A DNA stretch of 64,000 nt from JACMQX01 sp044225675 (GTDB lineage Bacteria; Pseudomonadota; Gammaproteobacteria; Burkholderiales; Burkholderiaceae_C): positions 48,482-112,481 of the forward strand of contig JBGAIH010000017.1 in the NCBI GenBank assembly GCA_044225675.1, written 5' to 3'. The translations under genes and the position numbers were made by a program. The stretch's first letter is position 1. Every line of letters starts with the position of its first letter. Below are positions 19,316 to 26,873 of the stretch, piece by piece. The notes below the pieces were generated by a model, which saw only the letters and a program-made list of their open reading frames with translations, was not told the DNA's origin and did no database searches.

Positions 19316-19822
19316 ATGATCGACGCCCTCGCCCTCTGCCGTGACCTGCCCTTGCTGTCGGTGCCCGCCGGCGAAACCCTCATGCAGGAGAACGTCAGAT
19401 CCGAACGCCTCTACGTGCTCGTCGACGGCGCCTTTGACGTCGTGCGCAACGGCGTGCGCGTGGTCCAGATCGCCGAGCCCGGTGCCTTCATCGGCGAGAT
19501 CTCGGCCGTGCTCGGCTCGGCGCCGAGCGCCAGCGTTGTCGCGCTGCGCGACAGCCGCGTCCACATCGTGGACCAAGCGAGCCAGGCCGTCGAGCGCAAC
19601 CCCGCCCTCACCCTCGCCATCGCCCAGCTGCTCGCGCGGCGCCTGCAGGCGCTGACCGCCTACCTCGTGGACATCAAGCGCCAGTACGAAGGCAGCGACT
19701 CGCACCTCGCGCTGATGGATCAGGTGCTGGCCAACCTGATCGCCCTGCAGCCCGGCATGGGTGTGGCGACGGGCGATGCGGCCAAGGGCGGGTCGGAGCG
19801 GGGGGATATGCCGGGGTATTGA
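19316..19822 (+). CDS. cyclic nucleotide-binding domain protein
   Basis: 168 residues with one cNMP-binding beta-roll: LYVLVDGAFDVVRNGVRV, then EPGAFIGEISAVLGSAPSASVVAL. The phosphate-binding cassette reads FIGEISAVLGSAPSASV, with Glu kept and Ser in place of the canonical Arg, so cAMP binding is doubtful. No DNA-binding domain is visible, so it is not a CRP homologue. It may be a small cytoplasmic sensor or partner subunit. It stands alone between the AraC regulator and the accessory patch. Confidence 0.8.
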   Translation: MIDALALCRDLPLLSVPAGETLMQENVRSERLYVLVDGAFDVVRNGVRVVQIAEPGAFIGEISAVLGSAPSASVVALRDSRVHIVDQASQAVERNPALTLAIAQLLARRLQALTAYLVDIKRQYEGSDSHLALMDQVLANLIALQPGMGVATGDAAKGGSERGDMPGY

Positions 19823-19990
19823 AGGGCTGGCGCTGAACGTTGCGGACTGGGGTCGGGTCGTCGCGCGTGACGGCGGCCCGGGGGAGGCCGACGGTCGCTT
19901 TCGGCGCCGACCTTTGCAGTACCATCCGAAGCGTTTGGCAGTACGCCGAGCCTCGTTATGGCTCTCACCGCAATGAGAAAGGGCCTCGTG

Positions 19991-20623
19991 ATGAAGGCGC
20001 TGCAGACTCTCACCCCCGAGGCGATCACCTTGCGCATCGCCACTGTGCGCGGCCAGCGCGTGCTGCTGGACTCGGACTTGGCCACACTTTATGAGGTCGA
20101 GACCAAGCGTTTCAACGAAGCGGTTCGGCGCAACCTCGCCAAGTTTCCGGCCGACTTCATGTTTCAGCTCGAATCTGCGGAGTGGGAAGCTTTAAGGTCG
20201 CAATTTGCGACCTTAAACGCGGCGCCCGGTGGCCGCGGCCAACACCGCAAGTACCGGCCCTATGCCTTCACCGAGCACGGCGCGCTGATGGCTGCCAACC
20301 TCCTCAACAGCCAGCGCGCCATCGACATCTCGGTGTACGTGGTGCGCGCCTTCGTGCGCATGCGCGAGTTGGCATCGACGCACAGCGATCTGGCCATGCG
20401 GCTGGCCGAGCTCGAAGAGAAGACCGAAGCCCTGGCGATGCACCACGACACCTTCAGCCGCAGCACGCGCAACCAGCTCAAGCAGGTGTTCGACGCGCTG
20501 CGCGAACTCATGACGCCGCCCGATCCGCCCAAGCGGCCCATTGGGTTCGTGACGCACGAGGACCAGGCCTCCCCCAGACGCAAGAGCAAGACCGCCTCAG
20601 CAAAGGCGCGACTGCGGCAGTGA
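19991..20623 (+). CDS. ORF6N-domain (phage antirepressor-like) protein
   Basis: 210 residues from ATG 19991 (earlier in-frame ATGs at 19958 and 19973 are possible). The ORF6N domain occupies about residues 12-100: RGQRVLLDSDLATLYEVET, KRFNEAVRRNLAKFP, DFMFQLESAEW and YRPYAFTEHGALMAANLL. This domain is found in phage and prophage DNA-binding proteins. The C-terminal half is helical (RLAELEEKTEAL, NQLKQVFDALRELM), ending in a basic Lys/Arg/Ala tail. It lies in the accessory patch next to an IS scar and contains a perfect 13-base inverted repeat in its own coding sequence. Confidence 0.85.
   Translation: MKALQTLTPEAITLRIATVRGQRVLLDSDLATLYEVETKRFNEAVRRNLAKFPADFMFQLESAEWEALRSQFATLNAAPGGRGQHRKYRPYAFTEHGALMAANLLNSQRAIDISVYVVRAFVRMRELASTHSDLAMRLAELEEKTEALAMHHDTFSRSTRNQLKQVFDALRELMTPPDPPKRPIGFVTHEDQASPRRKSKTASAKARLRQ
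20191..20217. repeat. perfect intragenic inverted repeat in the ORF6N gene
   Basis: Arms TTTAAGGTCGCAA (20191-20203) and its exact reverse complement (20205-20217) are separated by one base. The repeat encodes LRSQFATLN within the ORF6N domain. In mRNA it would form a near-perfect hairpin, and in DNA a 27-base dyad fit for a dimeric protein. Confidence 0.85.
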
Positions 20624-20731
20624 GAGTCAGGTATCAACGACAACGCCAAGCCCGATTGCGCCAAGCGTTCCGCAGCCCGCTCTATCTCCGACTTTGTCAC
20701 GGCCCGAACGACAACCAGATTGTGCGCTGCC

Positions 20732-20903
20732 CCCAAAATTCAGCTACATGAAGGTTTGGAGTCCAATTCACCCTGAGAGGAAATTGGACGATGAAAAAGC
20801 GATTCACAGAGGAGCAGATCATTGGCTTCGTGCGGGAGGCCGATGCGGGCATGAGGGTCACCGGCCGCACAGCGCGCTGGGCTACGTGCCCGCAGCGGTG
20901 TAA
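20732..20903 (+). mobile_element. IS3-family (IS407-group) remnant with internal deletion
   Basis: The left side retains the leader and start of orfA: ATG 20791, encoding MKKRFTEEQIIGFVREADAG, the standard IS407-type transposase N-terminus. After about 24 codons it jumps into the very end of orfB in another frame (RPHSALGYVPAAV, stop 20901-20903). Essentially the whole element between those points (over 1 kb in an intact copy) is missing. No transposase could be made. The upstream bases (CCCCCAAAATTCAGCTAC) resemble an element end. A matching right inverted repeat was not recognised. Confidence 0.75.
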
Positions 20904-20929
20904 GTCTCCGCTACCTCCAAATTCAGGTT

Positions 20930-21238
20930 TCAGCGGTCCACTCGTGTGTCTTGTACCGCCTTTGTTTGGTCCAGCCCGCGGATCACTCTGATCTCCAACG
21001 AGTACGTCCGGGAGGGCAGGTGCAGTATCTGCCCCAAGCGCCCGACCAGCGCCACCACGTCAGCAGAGGCAATCTTCTTCTCCTCGGCGTAGATATCGGC
21101 AGCGGTCTCCAGAGCAAGGTCGTACTCGCCGACGTCAATGAACTTCTGAACCTCGGCGCGTTCGGAATCCGACAGCACCGGCGAAGTGGCCGCCAGCAAG
21201 TTGGAGAACAACAATTCGATCTCTTCAAAGTTCGACAT
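20930..21238 (-). CDS. MafI-like immunity protein (partner of broken Rhs/EndoU-type toxin)
   Basis: 102 residues from ATG 21236-21238 with a GAGGAA site. It is small, acidic and helical (FEEIELLFSNLL; YDLALETAADIYAEEKK; DVVALVGRLGQIL), resembling MafI-family immunity proteins that protect against EndoU-type nuclease toxins. It directly follows the toxin-tip remnant on the same strand, which is the standard polymorphic-toxin arrangement. The toxin is broken, so this is an orphan immunity gene that could still protect against sister-cell toxins. The family call is from pattern memory and is moderate. Confidence 0.6.
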   Translation of the reverse strand: MSNFEEIELLFSNLLAATSPVLSDSERAEVQKFIDVGEYDLALETAADIYAEEKKIASADVVALVGRLGQILHLPSRTYSLEIRVIRGLDQTKAVQDTRVDR

Positions 21239-21655
21239 CGTTCTTCCTCAGCCGGATTGCGCGGTACGTTGGTGGGATAGCCCGTGACGATCCGACCGTT
21301 CGGCTCGACGATCACCTCGATATCAATGCCACCGCGAGTCCCTCGCACGACCGCAACCTGGGCGACTTCATGTTCCCCCTCACCCCGAGAAGTTCGCCGC
21401 TTGGAGGTCGCAATTGTCGACTCTCGCCAGCCTTCCTCGGCCAGCATCGTGCACGGAGTTTCCACTCAAGACGCAGTTCAGATTTGCGGAGCCACTTCTC
21501 TGAGCGCCAAATCTGGCAAGTCCCGTCGGGTCGATGAAATTCAAGACGTCGTTGCCGGCATAGACATACAGGTTCTTGCCTCCCTCATAGCCTATCGGAT
21601 CAGGCTGAAGAGCACCCCTTGTGAATGACTGCGGGTAAGGATCGTCACGGTGCAA
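21239..21655 (-). pseudogene. Rhs toxin C-terminal tip, truncated and frameshifted
   Basis: Read leftwards from about 21620, the sequence encodes the conserved Rhs core end: LQPDPIGYEGGKNLYVYAGN then DVLNFIDPTGL. The frame stops at 21380-21382. A second frame (from about 21465 to 21239) encodes a C-terminal toxin-like strand, GGIDIEVIVEPNGRIVTGYP then TNVPRNPAEE, resembling the end of EndoU/BECR-type nuclease domains. It has no in-frame stop before the immunity gene, whereas a neighbouring frame has TGA there. The rest of the Rhs shell and most of the toxin domain are absent. This is a decayed toxin cassette. Confidence 0.65.
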
Positions 21656-21675
21656 AAATGTCGCACACCTTACTC

Positions 21676-22392
21676 CTACCCCAGCCCCCTCTCCTCATCC
21701 CCCGCCAGTGAATGCCAGCGCGCCATCCGCGCGGCCAGATCGATCTCCACCCGTGCCGGCACCTCGCCGATCTGCTGGCCGGCATTGAAGAGCCAGGTGT
21801 CGCCGACGCGCTCGGCCCATCCGCCGCCCGGCTTGAACGGTGCCTCGTGGATGTGGCCGCAGAGCACGGCCGTGGGCGCGTGGCGGGCCAGCAGTTGCGG
21901 CAGCAACTCGTCGCCGAAGTGGCGCCGGCCGTTCCAGCTGAGCGCGCCGTGCGGCGGCGCGTGGTAGACCCAGACCCAGGGGCCGCGCCGCTTCGCGGCA
22001 GCCGCGTCCAGCAGCGCCTCCACCCCGGCACGCGCCTGCGGACCGTCCCACCAGGGGCAGACGGTGAACAGGGTGTCGCCGATGAGCAGCGAGTCGCCGT
22101 CCACCGCGAGGTCCGGCCCGCGCAGGCGCGCCAGCCAGTCGGCGGTCTTCTCGCCAGCGGCGTTGCGGGCGTTGAGGTCGTGGTTGCCCGAACACACGAG
22201 CAGCCGGCTGCGCCGCGCAACGGCCGCGAAGCTGGCCGACAGCGCGGCGATCTGCACCTCGCCGGGCACGGACGAGGCGATGTCGATGTGGTCGCCCGCG
22301 ACGACCACCGCGTCGAAGTCCGGCGCCGCGCGCATGAGCCAGTCGTACTGGCGCAGCCGGTAGTGGAGGTCGGAGGTGAGGAGGATGCGCAT
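21676..22392 (-). CDS. metallophosphoesterase
   Basis: 238 residues from ATG 22390-22392 (MRILLTSDLHYRL). The calcineurin-like motifs occur in order: SDLH, VVAGDHID, CSGNHDLN, VYHAPPHG and LCGHIHEAPF. These hold the Asp/His/Asn ligands of a dinuclear metal site. The family hydrolyses phosphomono- or diesters including nucleotides. The substrate is unknown. A start four codons upstream is also open. It stands alone beside the decayed Rhs cassette. Confidence 0.88.
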   Translation of the reverse strand: MRILLTSDLHYRLRQYDWLMRAAPDFDAVVVAGDHIDIASSVPGEVQIAALSASFAAVARRSRLLVCSGNHDLNARNAAGEKTADWLARLRGPDLAVDGDSLLIGDTLFTVCPWWDGPQARAGVEALLDAAAAKRRGPWVWVYHAPPHGALSWNGRRHFGDELLPQLLARHAPTAVLCGHIHEAPFKPGGGWAERVGDTWLFNAGQQIGEVPARVEIDLAARMARWHSLAGDEERGLG

Positions 22393-22470
22393 GCTGCCGC
22401 ACACTCTAGCGCGCGGCAGCGAAGCTGGATAGCGCCGAACGGCTTACATGCCCCAGGTGGCGGCAGCCGC

Positions 22471-23415
22471 CTACCGCCCGTACGTGGCCGCGAGCCGCTC
22501 GCGCAGATGCGCCTCGGCCGTGATGGGCGGATGGCGCGGCGCCTCGCCGGGCGGCACGCAGCCCGGCAGCGCGGCCACCAGCGCGTCGGGATTCGGGTCG
22601 AGGAAGAAGGCGATCGAATAGCGCTCCCGCTCGGGCGGCAGCACGCGGTGCGGCGTGGACACATAGACCTCGTTGGACCAGCGCATCAGGCAGTCGCCGA
22701 TGTTGCAGACGAAAGCACCCGGCAGGGCCGGCACGTCGAGCCAGCGGCCTTCGCGCGTGCGCACCTGCAGGCCGGCAATGCCGTCGGTCGCCAGCAGCGT
22801 GACGTTGCCGTAGTCCGTGTGCACGCCAGCGCCGCGTTGACCGGGCGGCGCATCGGCGCCGCCCGTGGCCGGGTAGTGCAGCAGCCGCAGCGTCGCCATG
22901 GGCGCGTCGAGCTTGTCGGCGAAGAAGTTCTCGGGCAGGCCCAGGTCCAGCGCGAAGGCGCGATGCAGCCGCCGCCCCACGGCAAGCGCCGCGTCGAAGT
23001 AGGCCTGCACCCGCTCGCGCCAGCCTTCGAGCGGCGGCCAGACATTGGGCGGCCGGCTCGCATCCAGCCCGTTCCAGATGAGGTTGTAGGCTTCCTTGAG
23101 ATCGGGCGCGGTTTTCTCGTCGAGGGCCTCCACGCCCAGGCCGACATAGCCGCGGTTGTGGCCATGGCGGCGGATCGACAGTGCGTCCTTGGCGGGCGGT
23201 GCCAGGGCGAACACCTCCTGCGCCGCCGTGAAGGCATCGGCCATCAGCGCAGCAGACACGCCATGGCCGCTGATCGCGAAGAAGCCGATGCCCCGGCAGG
23301 CCTGGCCGATGCGGCGCGCGAGCGCCAGGCGCTCGGCCGGGTCGCCCTGGTGCAAGGGCGTGATATCGAATAGCGGGATCGCAGGGTCGTCAGCCGGCGA
23401 CACGGGAGGCGTCAT
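22471..23415 (-). CDS. isopenicillin N synthase-like 2-oxoglutarate/Fe(II) oxygenase
   Basis: 314 residues. The iron triad is H199 and D201 (GVHTDYGNVTLL) and H256 (VSTPHRVLPP). RYSIAFFLDP supplies the Arg-x-Ser that binds 2-oxoglutarate. The N-terminal DIOX_N region (IPLFDITPLHQGD and GFFAISGHGV) is complete. These soluble enzymes hydroxylate or desaturate small molecules. Many proteobacterial members are annotated as 2OG oxygenases of unknown substrate. It is transcribed on the minus strand, not evidently coupled to its neighbours. Confidence 0.88.
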   Translation of the reverse strand: MTPPVSPADDPAIPLFDITPLHQGDPAERLALARRIGQACRGIGFFAISGHGVSAALMADAFTAAQEVFALAPPAKDALSIRRHGHNRGYVGLGVEALDEKTAPDLKEAYNLIWNGLDASRPPNVWPPLEGWRERVQAYFDAALAVGRRLHRAFALDLGLPENFFADKLDAPMATLRLLHYPATGGADAPPGQRGAGVHTDYGNVTLLATDGIAGLQVRTREGRWLDVPALPGAFVCNIGDCLMRWSNEVYVSTPHRVLPPERERYSIAFFLDPNPDALVAALPGCVPPGEAPRHPPITAEAHLRERLAATYGR

Positions 23416-23539
23416 GCGCGCAGCTTAACCAATCTGCGGCAGCGCACGGCAGAGTGCGGCACGCGCCCCACGCAAAGACCGCCCGAAGTCCACCCCAAGA
23501 CCATCCAAGGGCGGCGCCAACGCAGCGTCCCAGGCCCGC

Positions 23540-24388
23540 TCAGAGCTTGAACGGCACCACGAGCTGGCGCTGCGTGCCCAGGCCCTCGATGCCCAGCTCC
23601 ATCACGTCGCCCTTCTTGAGGAAGAGCGGCGGCTTCATGCCCAGGCCGACGCCGGGCGGCGTGCCGGTGGTGATGATGTCGCCGGGCATCAGCGTCATGA
23701 AGGAGCTGACGTAGCTCACCAGCTTGGCGACACCGAAGATCATGGTCTTGGTGCTGCCGTCCTGCACGCGCTTGCCGTTGAGGTCGAGCCACAGGCGCAG
23801 CTTCTGCGGGTTGGGCACTTCGTCGCGCGTGACCATCCACGGGCCGATCGGACCGAAGGTGTCGCAGCCCTTGCCCTTGTCCCATTGCGGGCCGCGTTCG
23901 AGCTGGTATTCGCGCTCGCTCACATCGTTGACGACGCAGTAGCCGGCCACGTGGTCCAGCGCGCTCTTTTGCGACACGTAGCGCGCGCGCGTGCCAATGA
24001 CGATGCCCAGTTCCACCTCCCAGTCGCTCTTGACCGAGCCCTTGGGCAGCATGACGTTGTCGTCCGGGCCCTGGATGCAGGACGTCGCCTTCATGAAGAC
24101 GATCGGCTCCTTGGGGATGGGCGAGTTCGTCTCGGCAGCATGGTCGGAGTAGTTCAGGCCGATGGCGATGAACTTGCCCACGCCGGCCACGGGCGCGCCC
24201 ATGCGCGGCGAGCCCTTGACCAGCGGCAGCTTGTCTGTCTTGAGCTTTCGCAGCTTGGCCAGCGCGGCATCGCCCAGCTGGTCGGGCCCGATGTCCTTCA
24301 CGACCGCGCTCAGGTCGCGCAGCTTGCCATCCGCGTCGATGAGGCCGGGCTTTTCCTTGCCGGGGTTGCCGTAGCGCACGAGTTTCAT
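23540..24388 (-). CDS. fumarylacetoacetate hydrolase-family protein, possible 2,4-diketo-3-deoxy-L-fuconate hydrolase
   Basis: 282 residues, with an AAAGGAG site before ATG 24386-24388. The FAH fold motifs are GLNYSDHAAE, FMKATSCIQGP, SDWEVELGIVIG (Glu metal ligands) and GDIITTGTPPGVGLG. Family members cleave C-C bonds next to keto groups. It is the last gene of a three-gene operon after two SDRs (25 bases after the second). FAH proteins beside a BDH2-like SDR act in the non-phosphorylative L-fucose/L-rhamnose route, splitting the diketo acid to pyruvate and lactate. That role is inferred from context. Confidence 0.85.
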   Translation of the reverse strand: MKLVRYGNPGKEKPGLIDADGKLRDLSAVVKDIGPDQLGDAALAKLRKLKTDKLPLVKGSPRMGAPVAGVGKFIAIGLNYSDHAAETNSPIPKEPIVFMKATSCIQGPDDNVMLPKGSVKSDWEVELGIVIGTRARYVSQKSALDHVAGYCVVNDVSEREYQLERGPQWDKGKGCDTFGPIGPWMVTRDEVPNPQKLRLWLDLNGKRVQDGSTKTMIFGVAKLVSYVSSFMTLMPGDIITTGTPPGVGLGMKPPLFLKKGDVMELGIEGLGTQRQLVVPFKL

Positions 24389-24413
24389 GGTTGCTTCTCC
24401 TTTGAATGTGGAA

Positions 24414-25163
24414 TCAGTAGGTGGACCGGCCGCCCGAGAGGTCGAACACCGCGCCCGTCGAGAACGAGCAGTCCTCGGTGCAGAGCCAGCCGACCAGGGC
24501 CGCGACCTCGTCGGGCAGGCCGAAGCGGCCCATGGGGATCTTGGACAGCATGAACTGGATGTGCTGCGGCGTCATCTGGTCGAAGATGGCCGTCTTCACG
24601 GCGGCCGGCGTCACGCAGTTGACGCGCACACCAGTGGCGGCCAGCTCCTTGCCGAGCGACTTGGTCAGCGCCATGACCGCCGCCTTGCTGGCGCTGTAGG
24701 CACTCGCGTTGGGGTTGCCGTCCTTGCCGGCGACCGAGGCGATGTTCACGATGCGGCCATAGTCGCGCTCGCGCATGTGCGGCACCACCTCGCGGCAGCA
24801 GATGAACAGGCCGTTCAAGTTGACCTCGATCACCTCGCGCCAGGCGTCCACCGGGTAGTCCCACACGGTGGTGTTGGGGCCGGTGATGCCCGCGCTGTTG
24901 ACGAGCGCGTCGATGCGGCCCGCATGCGCCAGCGTCGCCTGCACCGCAGCGGCGACGGACGCCTGCTGCGCCACCTCGACGGCCACGGCCTGCGCCTTGC
25001 CGGCGCCAAGCGTGGCAGCGGCCTTCTGCGCGCCGGCCAGGTCGCGATCCCACAGCGACACGGTGCCGCCCGAGGCCACCAGGCGCTGGGCAATGGCATA
25101 GCCCAGCCCGGTGGCGCCGCCTGTGATGACCGCGTGGCGGCCGTTGAAGTCGAGCTGATTCAT
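24414..25163 (-). CDS. short-chain dehydrogenase/reductase
   Basis: 249 residues of classical SDR type. It has the cofactor motif TGGATGLGYAIA, the NAG-type motif as NSAGITG, catalytic Ser in NIASVAG, and YSASKAAVMALTKSL with the Tyr-xxx-Lys pair. Its ATG overlaps the stop of the upstream SDR (ATGA), so the two are coupled. By context it may oxidise a sugar to its lactone or reduce a keto sugar acid in the same pathway. Specificity cannot be read from the sequence. Confidence 0.88.
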   Translation of the reverse strand: MNQLDFNGRHAVITGGATGLGYAIAQRLVASGGTVSLWDRDLAGAQKAAATLGAGKAQAVAVEVAQQASVAAAVQATLAHAGRIDALVNSAGITGPNTTVWDYPVDAWREVIEVNLNGLFICCREVVPHMRERDYGRIVNIASVAGKDGNPNASAYSASKAAVMALTKSLGKELAATGVRVNCVTPAAVKTAIFDQMTPQHIQFMLSKIPMGRFGLPDEVAALVGWLCTEDCSFSTGAVFDLSGGRSTY

Positions 25164-25894
25164 ATCGTCATGCCTCCGTCGTTCGCATAGACCTGGCCCG
25201 TCACGAAGACCGACTCGTCGCTCGCGAGGAAGACGACCAGCGGCGCCATCTCGTGGGCCTGGGCCAGGCGCCCCATGGGCTGGCGCGCGATGAAGTTCTT
25301 GCGGGCCTGCACCGGGTCGTCGTAGCTGTTGATGCGGTCGGCCAGCGAAGGCGTGTCCACCGTGCCGGGGGCGATGGCGTTGCAGCGGATGCCCCGGGCC
25401 ACGTAGTCGGCCGCCACGCTCTTGGTCAGGCCCACGACCGCCGCCTTGGACGCACCGTAGATGAAGCGGCTGGGCAGGCCCTTGAGGCTGCCGCAGACGC
25501 TGGCCATGTTGATGATGCTGCCCGCGCCCCGGGCGAGCATGCCCGGCAGCACGGCCTGGATCATCCAGAACTGCGCGCGGACGTTGAGGTTGAAGGCGAA
25601 GTCCCATTCGGCGTCGGTCGCCTGCAGGATGGTGCCGTTGTGAACGAAGCCGGCGCAGTTGAAGAGCACGTCGGGCGCGGGCACCTCAGCCACCGTGGCC
25701 TGGATCGCGGCCTTGTCGAGCACGTCGAGCCGACGGGTCTGCACGTTGGCCACGCCCGCGAAGCGCTCGAGCAGCTTGTCGCTGACGTCGGTGGCGATGA
25801 CCTGCGCGCCTTCGGCCGCCATCGCGAGCGCGCAGGCATGGCCGATCCCCTGGCCAGCTGCCGTGACCAGCGCCGTCTTTCCCTTGAGCCTCAT
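25160..25894 (-). CDS. SDR family dehydrogenase, likely 2-keto-3-deoxy-L-fuconate dehydrogenase type
   Basis: 244 residues from ATG 25892-25894 with a GGAGA site. A longer frame upstream crosses the operator region and is discarded. SDR motifs: TAAGQGIGHACAL, FNCAGFVHNG, NMASVCGSLKG and YGASKAAVVGL. The C-terminal APGTVDTPSL and FIARQPMGRLAQAHEMAPL resemble the BDH2/DHRS6-like group, which includes bacterial 2-keto-3-deoxy-L-fuconate 4-dehydrogenases. It is the first gene of the three-gene catabolic operon and divergent from the GntR regulator. The assignment at substrate level is an inference. Confidence 0.83.
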   Translation of the reverse strand: MRLKGKTALVTAAGQGIGHACALAMAAEGAQVIATDVSDKLLERFAGVANVQTRRLDVLDKAAIQATVAEVPAPDVLFNCAGFVHNGTILQATDAEWDFAFNLNVRAQFWMIQAVLPGMLARGAGSIINMASVCGSLKGLPSRFIYGASKAAVVGLTKSVAADYVARGIRCNAIAPGTVDTPSLADRINSYDDPVQARKNFIARQPMGRLAQAHEMAPLVVFLASDESVFVTGQVYANDGGMTI

Positions 25895-25982
25895 GGTGTG
25901 TCTCCGTCGCGGCGGCCCGCAGCCATGCATGGGGCATGTCGAGGGTTTTGCCGAATGTTGTTCAAATGGTGAGGGCAGTATA

Positions 25983-25999
25983 AATTGGTCAGACCACTT
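25983..25999. promoter_or_regulatory. FadR/GntR-type operator between divergent catabolic genes
   Basis: AATTGGTCAGACCACTT contains the dyad TGGT-CAG-ACCA and matches the E. coli FadR consensus (AACTGGTCNGACCNGTT) closely. It lies 66 bases upstream of the GntR start and 89 bases upstream of the SDR start. An AT-rich -10-like TATAAATT overlaps its left end. A dimeric FadR-subfamily regulator bound here could block both directions. The binding protein is inferred to be the adjacent GntR protein. Confidence 0.65.
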
Positions 26000-26064
26000 G
26001 GCCAATTCTGGCTTACCCTGACACCTTGCGTGCGCACCGCGCGCGCCTTGCACAACGCCGCCCC

Positions 26065-26805
26065 ATGTCCCTGCAGACCGTCGAGCCCCAGCGCCTGTAC
26101 CGGCAGATCGCCGAGCAGCTGCGCGCGCTCATGGCGGGCGGCGAGTTCCCGCCCGGCAGCCGGCTGCCGGCCGAGCGCGACCTGGCCAAGCAACTGGGCG
26201 TGAGCCGCCCGTCGGTGCGCGAGGCGCTGATCGCGCTGGAGGTCGAAGGCTGGGTCGAGGTGCGCACCGGCTCGGGCGTTTACGTGCTCGACCGGCGCGG
26301 CCGCAGCGCCGCGCCCGGCGTGCAGGTGCCGCCGGCCGAATGGGGGCCGCTGGAGCTGATCCGCGCGCGCCGCGTGGTCGAGGGCGAGATCGCCGCGCTC
26401 GCGGCGACCCAGGCACGCCGCAAGGACGTCAAGGCCATGGCCGACGCCATCGAGCACATGCGGCACGACACCGACCGCGGCGTCGCGCCGCTGGCCGGCG
26501 ACCGCGAGTTCCACACCGCCATCGTCAACGCCTGCGGCAATGCCGTGCTGGTCGAGACAGTGCAGACCTTCTGGGACGCGCGGCGCGGCCCGCTGTTCGA
26601 ACGCCTGGGCGACTACTTCGAGACCGTGCCCTCCTGGCGCATGGCCATCGCCGAGCACGAGGCCGTGCTCGACGCCATCCGCGCCAAGGACGCGCCGGCC
26701 GCCCGCGCCGCGATGCAATCGCACATGGACAAGTCCCACGCCCGCTTCAGCGCGAGCTGGCGCCGCGCGCGCACCGGCGCCACGACGGGTCCGCGCCGGG
26801 CCTGA
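26065..26805 (+). CDS. GntR/FadR-family transcriptional regulator
   Basis: 246 residues from ATG 26065. The N-terminal winged helix is clear: YRQIAEQLRALMAGGEFPPG, RLPAERDLAKQLGVSRPSVR, then EALIALEVEGWVEVRTGSG. The C-terminal FCD domain has DREFHTAIVNACGN and EHEAVLDAIRAKDAPAARAA, with the Asp/His residues that usually hold a metal and an organic-acid effector. It faces the SDR-FAH operon and precedes the dehydratase gene on its own strand. It probably controls both, responding to a sugar acid. Confidence 0.9.
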   Translation: MSLQTVEPQRLYRQIAEQLRALMAGGEFPPGSRLPAERDLAKQLGVSRPSVREALIALEVEGWVEVRTGSGVYVLDRRGRSAAPGVQVPPAEWGPLELIRARRVVEGEIAALAATQARRKDVKAMADAIEHMRHDTDRGVAPLAGDREFHTAIVNACGNAVLVETVQTFWDARRGPLFERLGDYFETVPSWRMAIAEHEAVLDAIRAKDAPAARAAMQSHMDKSHARFSASWRRARTGATTGPRRA

Positions 26806-26873
26806 GATCCGCCGGTCTTCCACTTCCTCTGTCTTTCACCTTTTCGCTCTTCCGCAGCCCCCAACGCATCACC

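Noticed and set aside
21284..21628. 114-codon plus-strand frame across the Rhs remnant
   Set aside because: No ribosome-binding site and no family likeness, and the opposite strand carries the clear Rhs motif.
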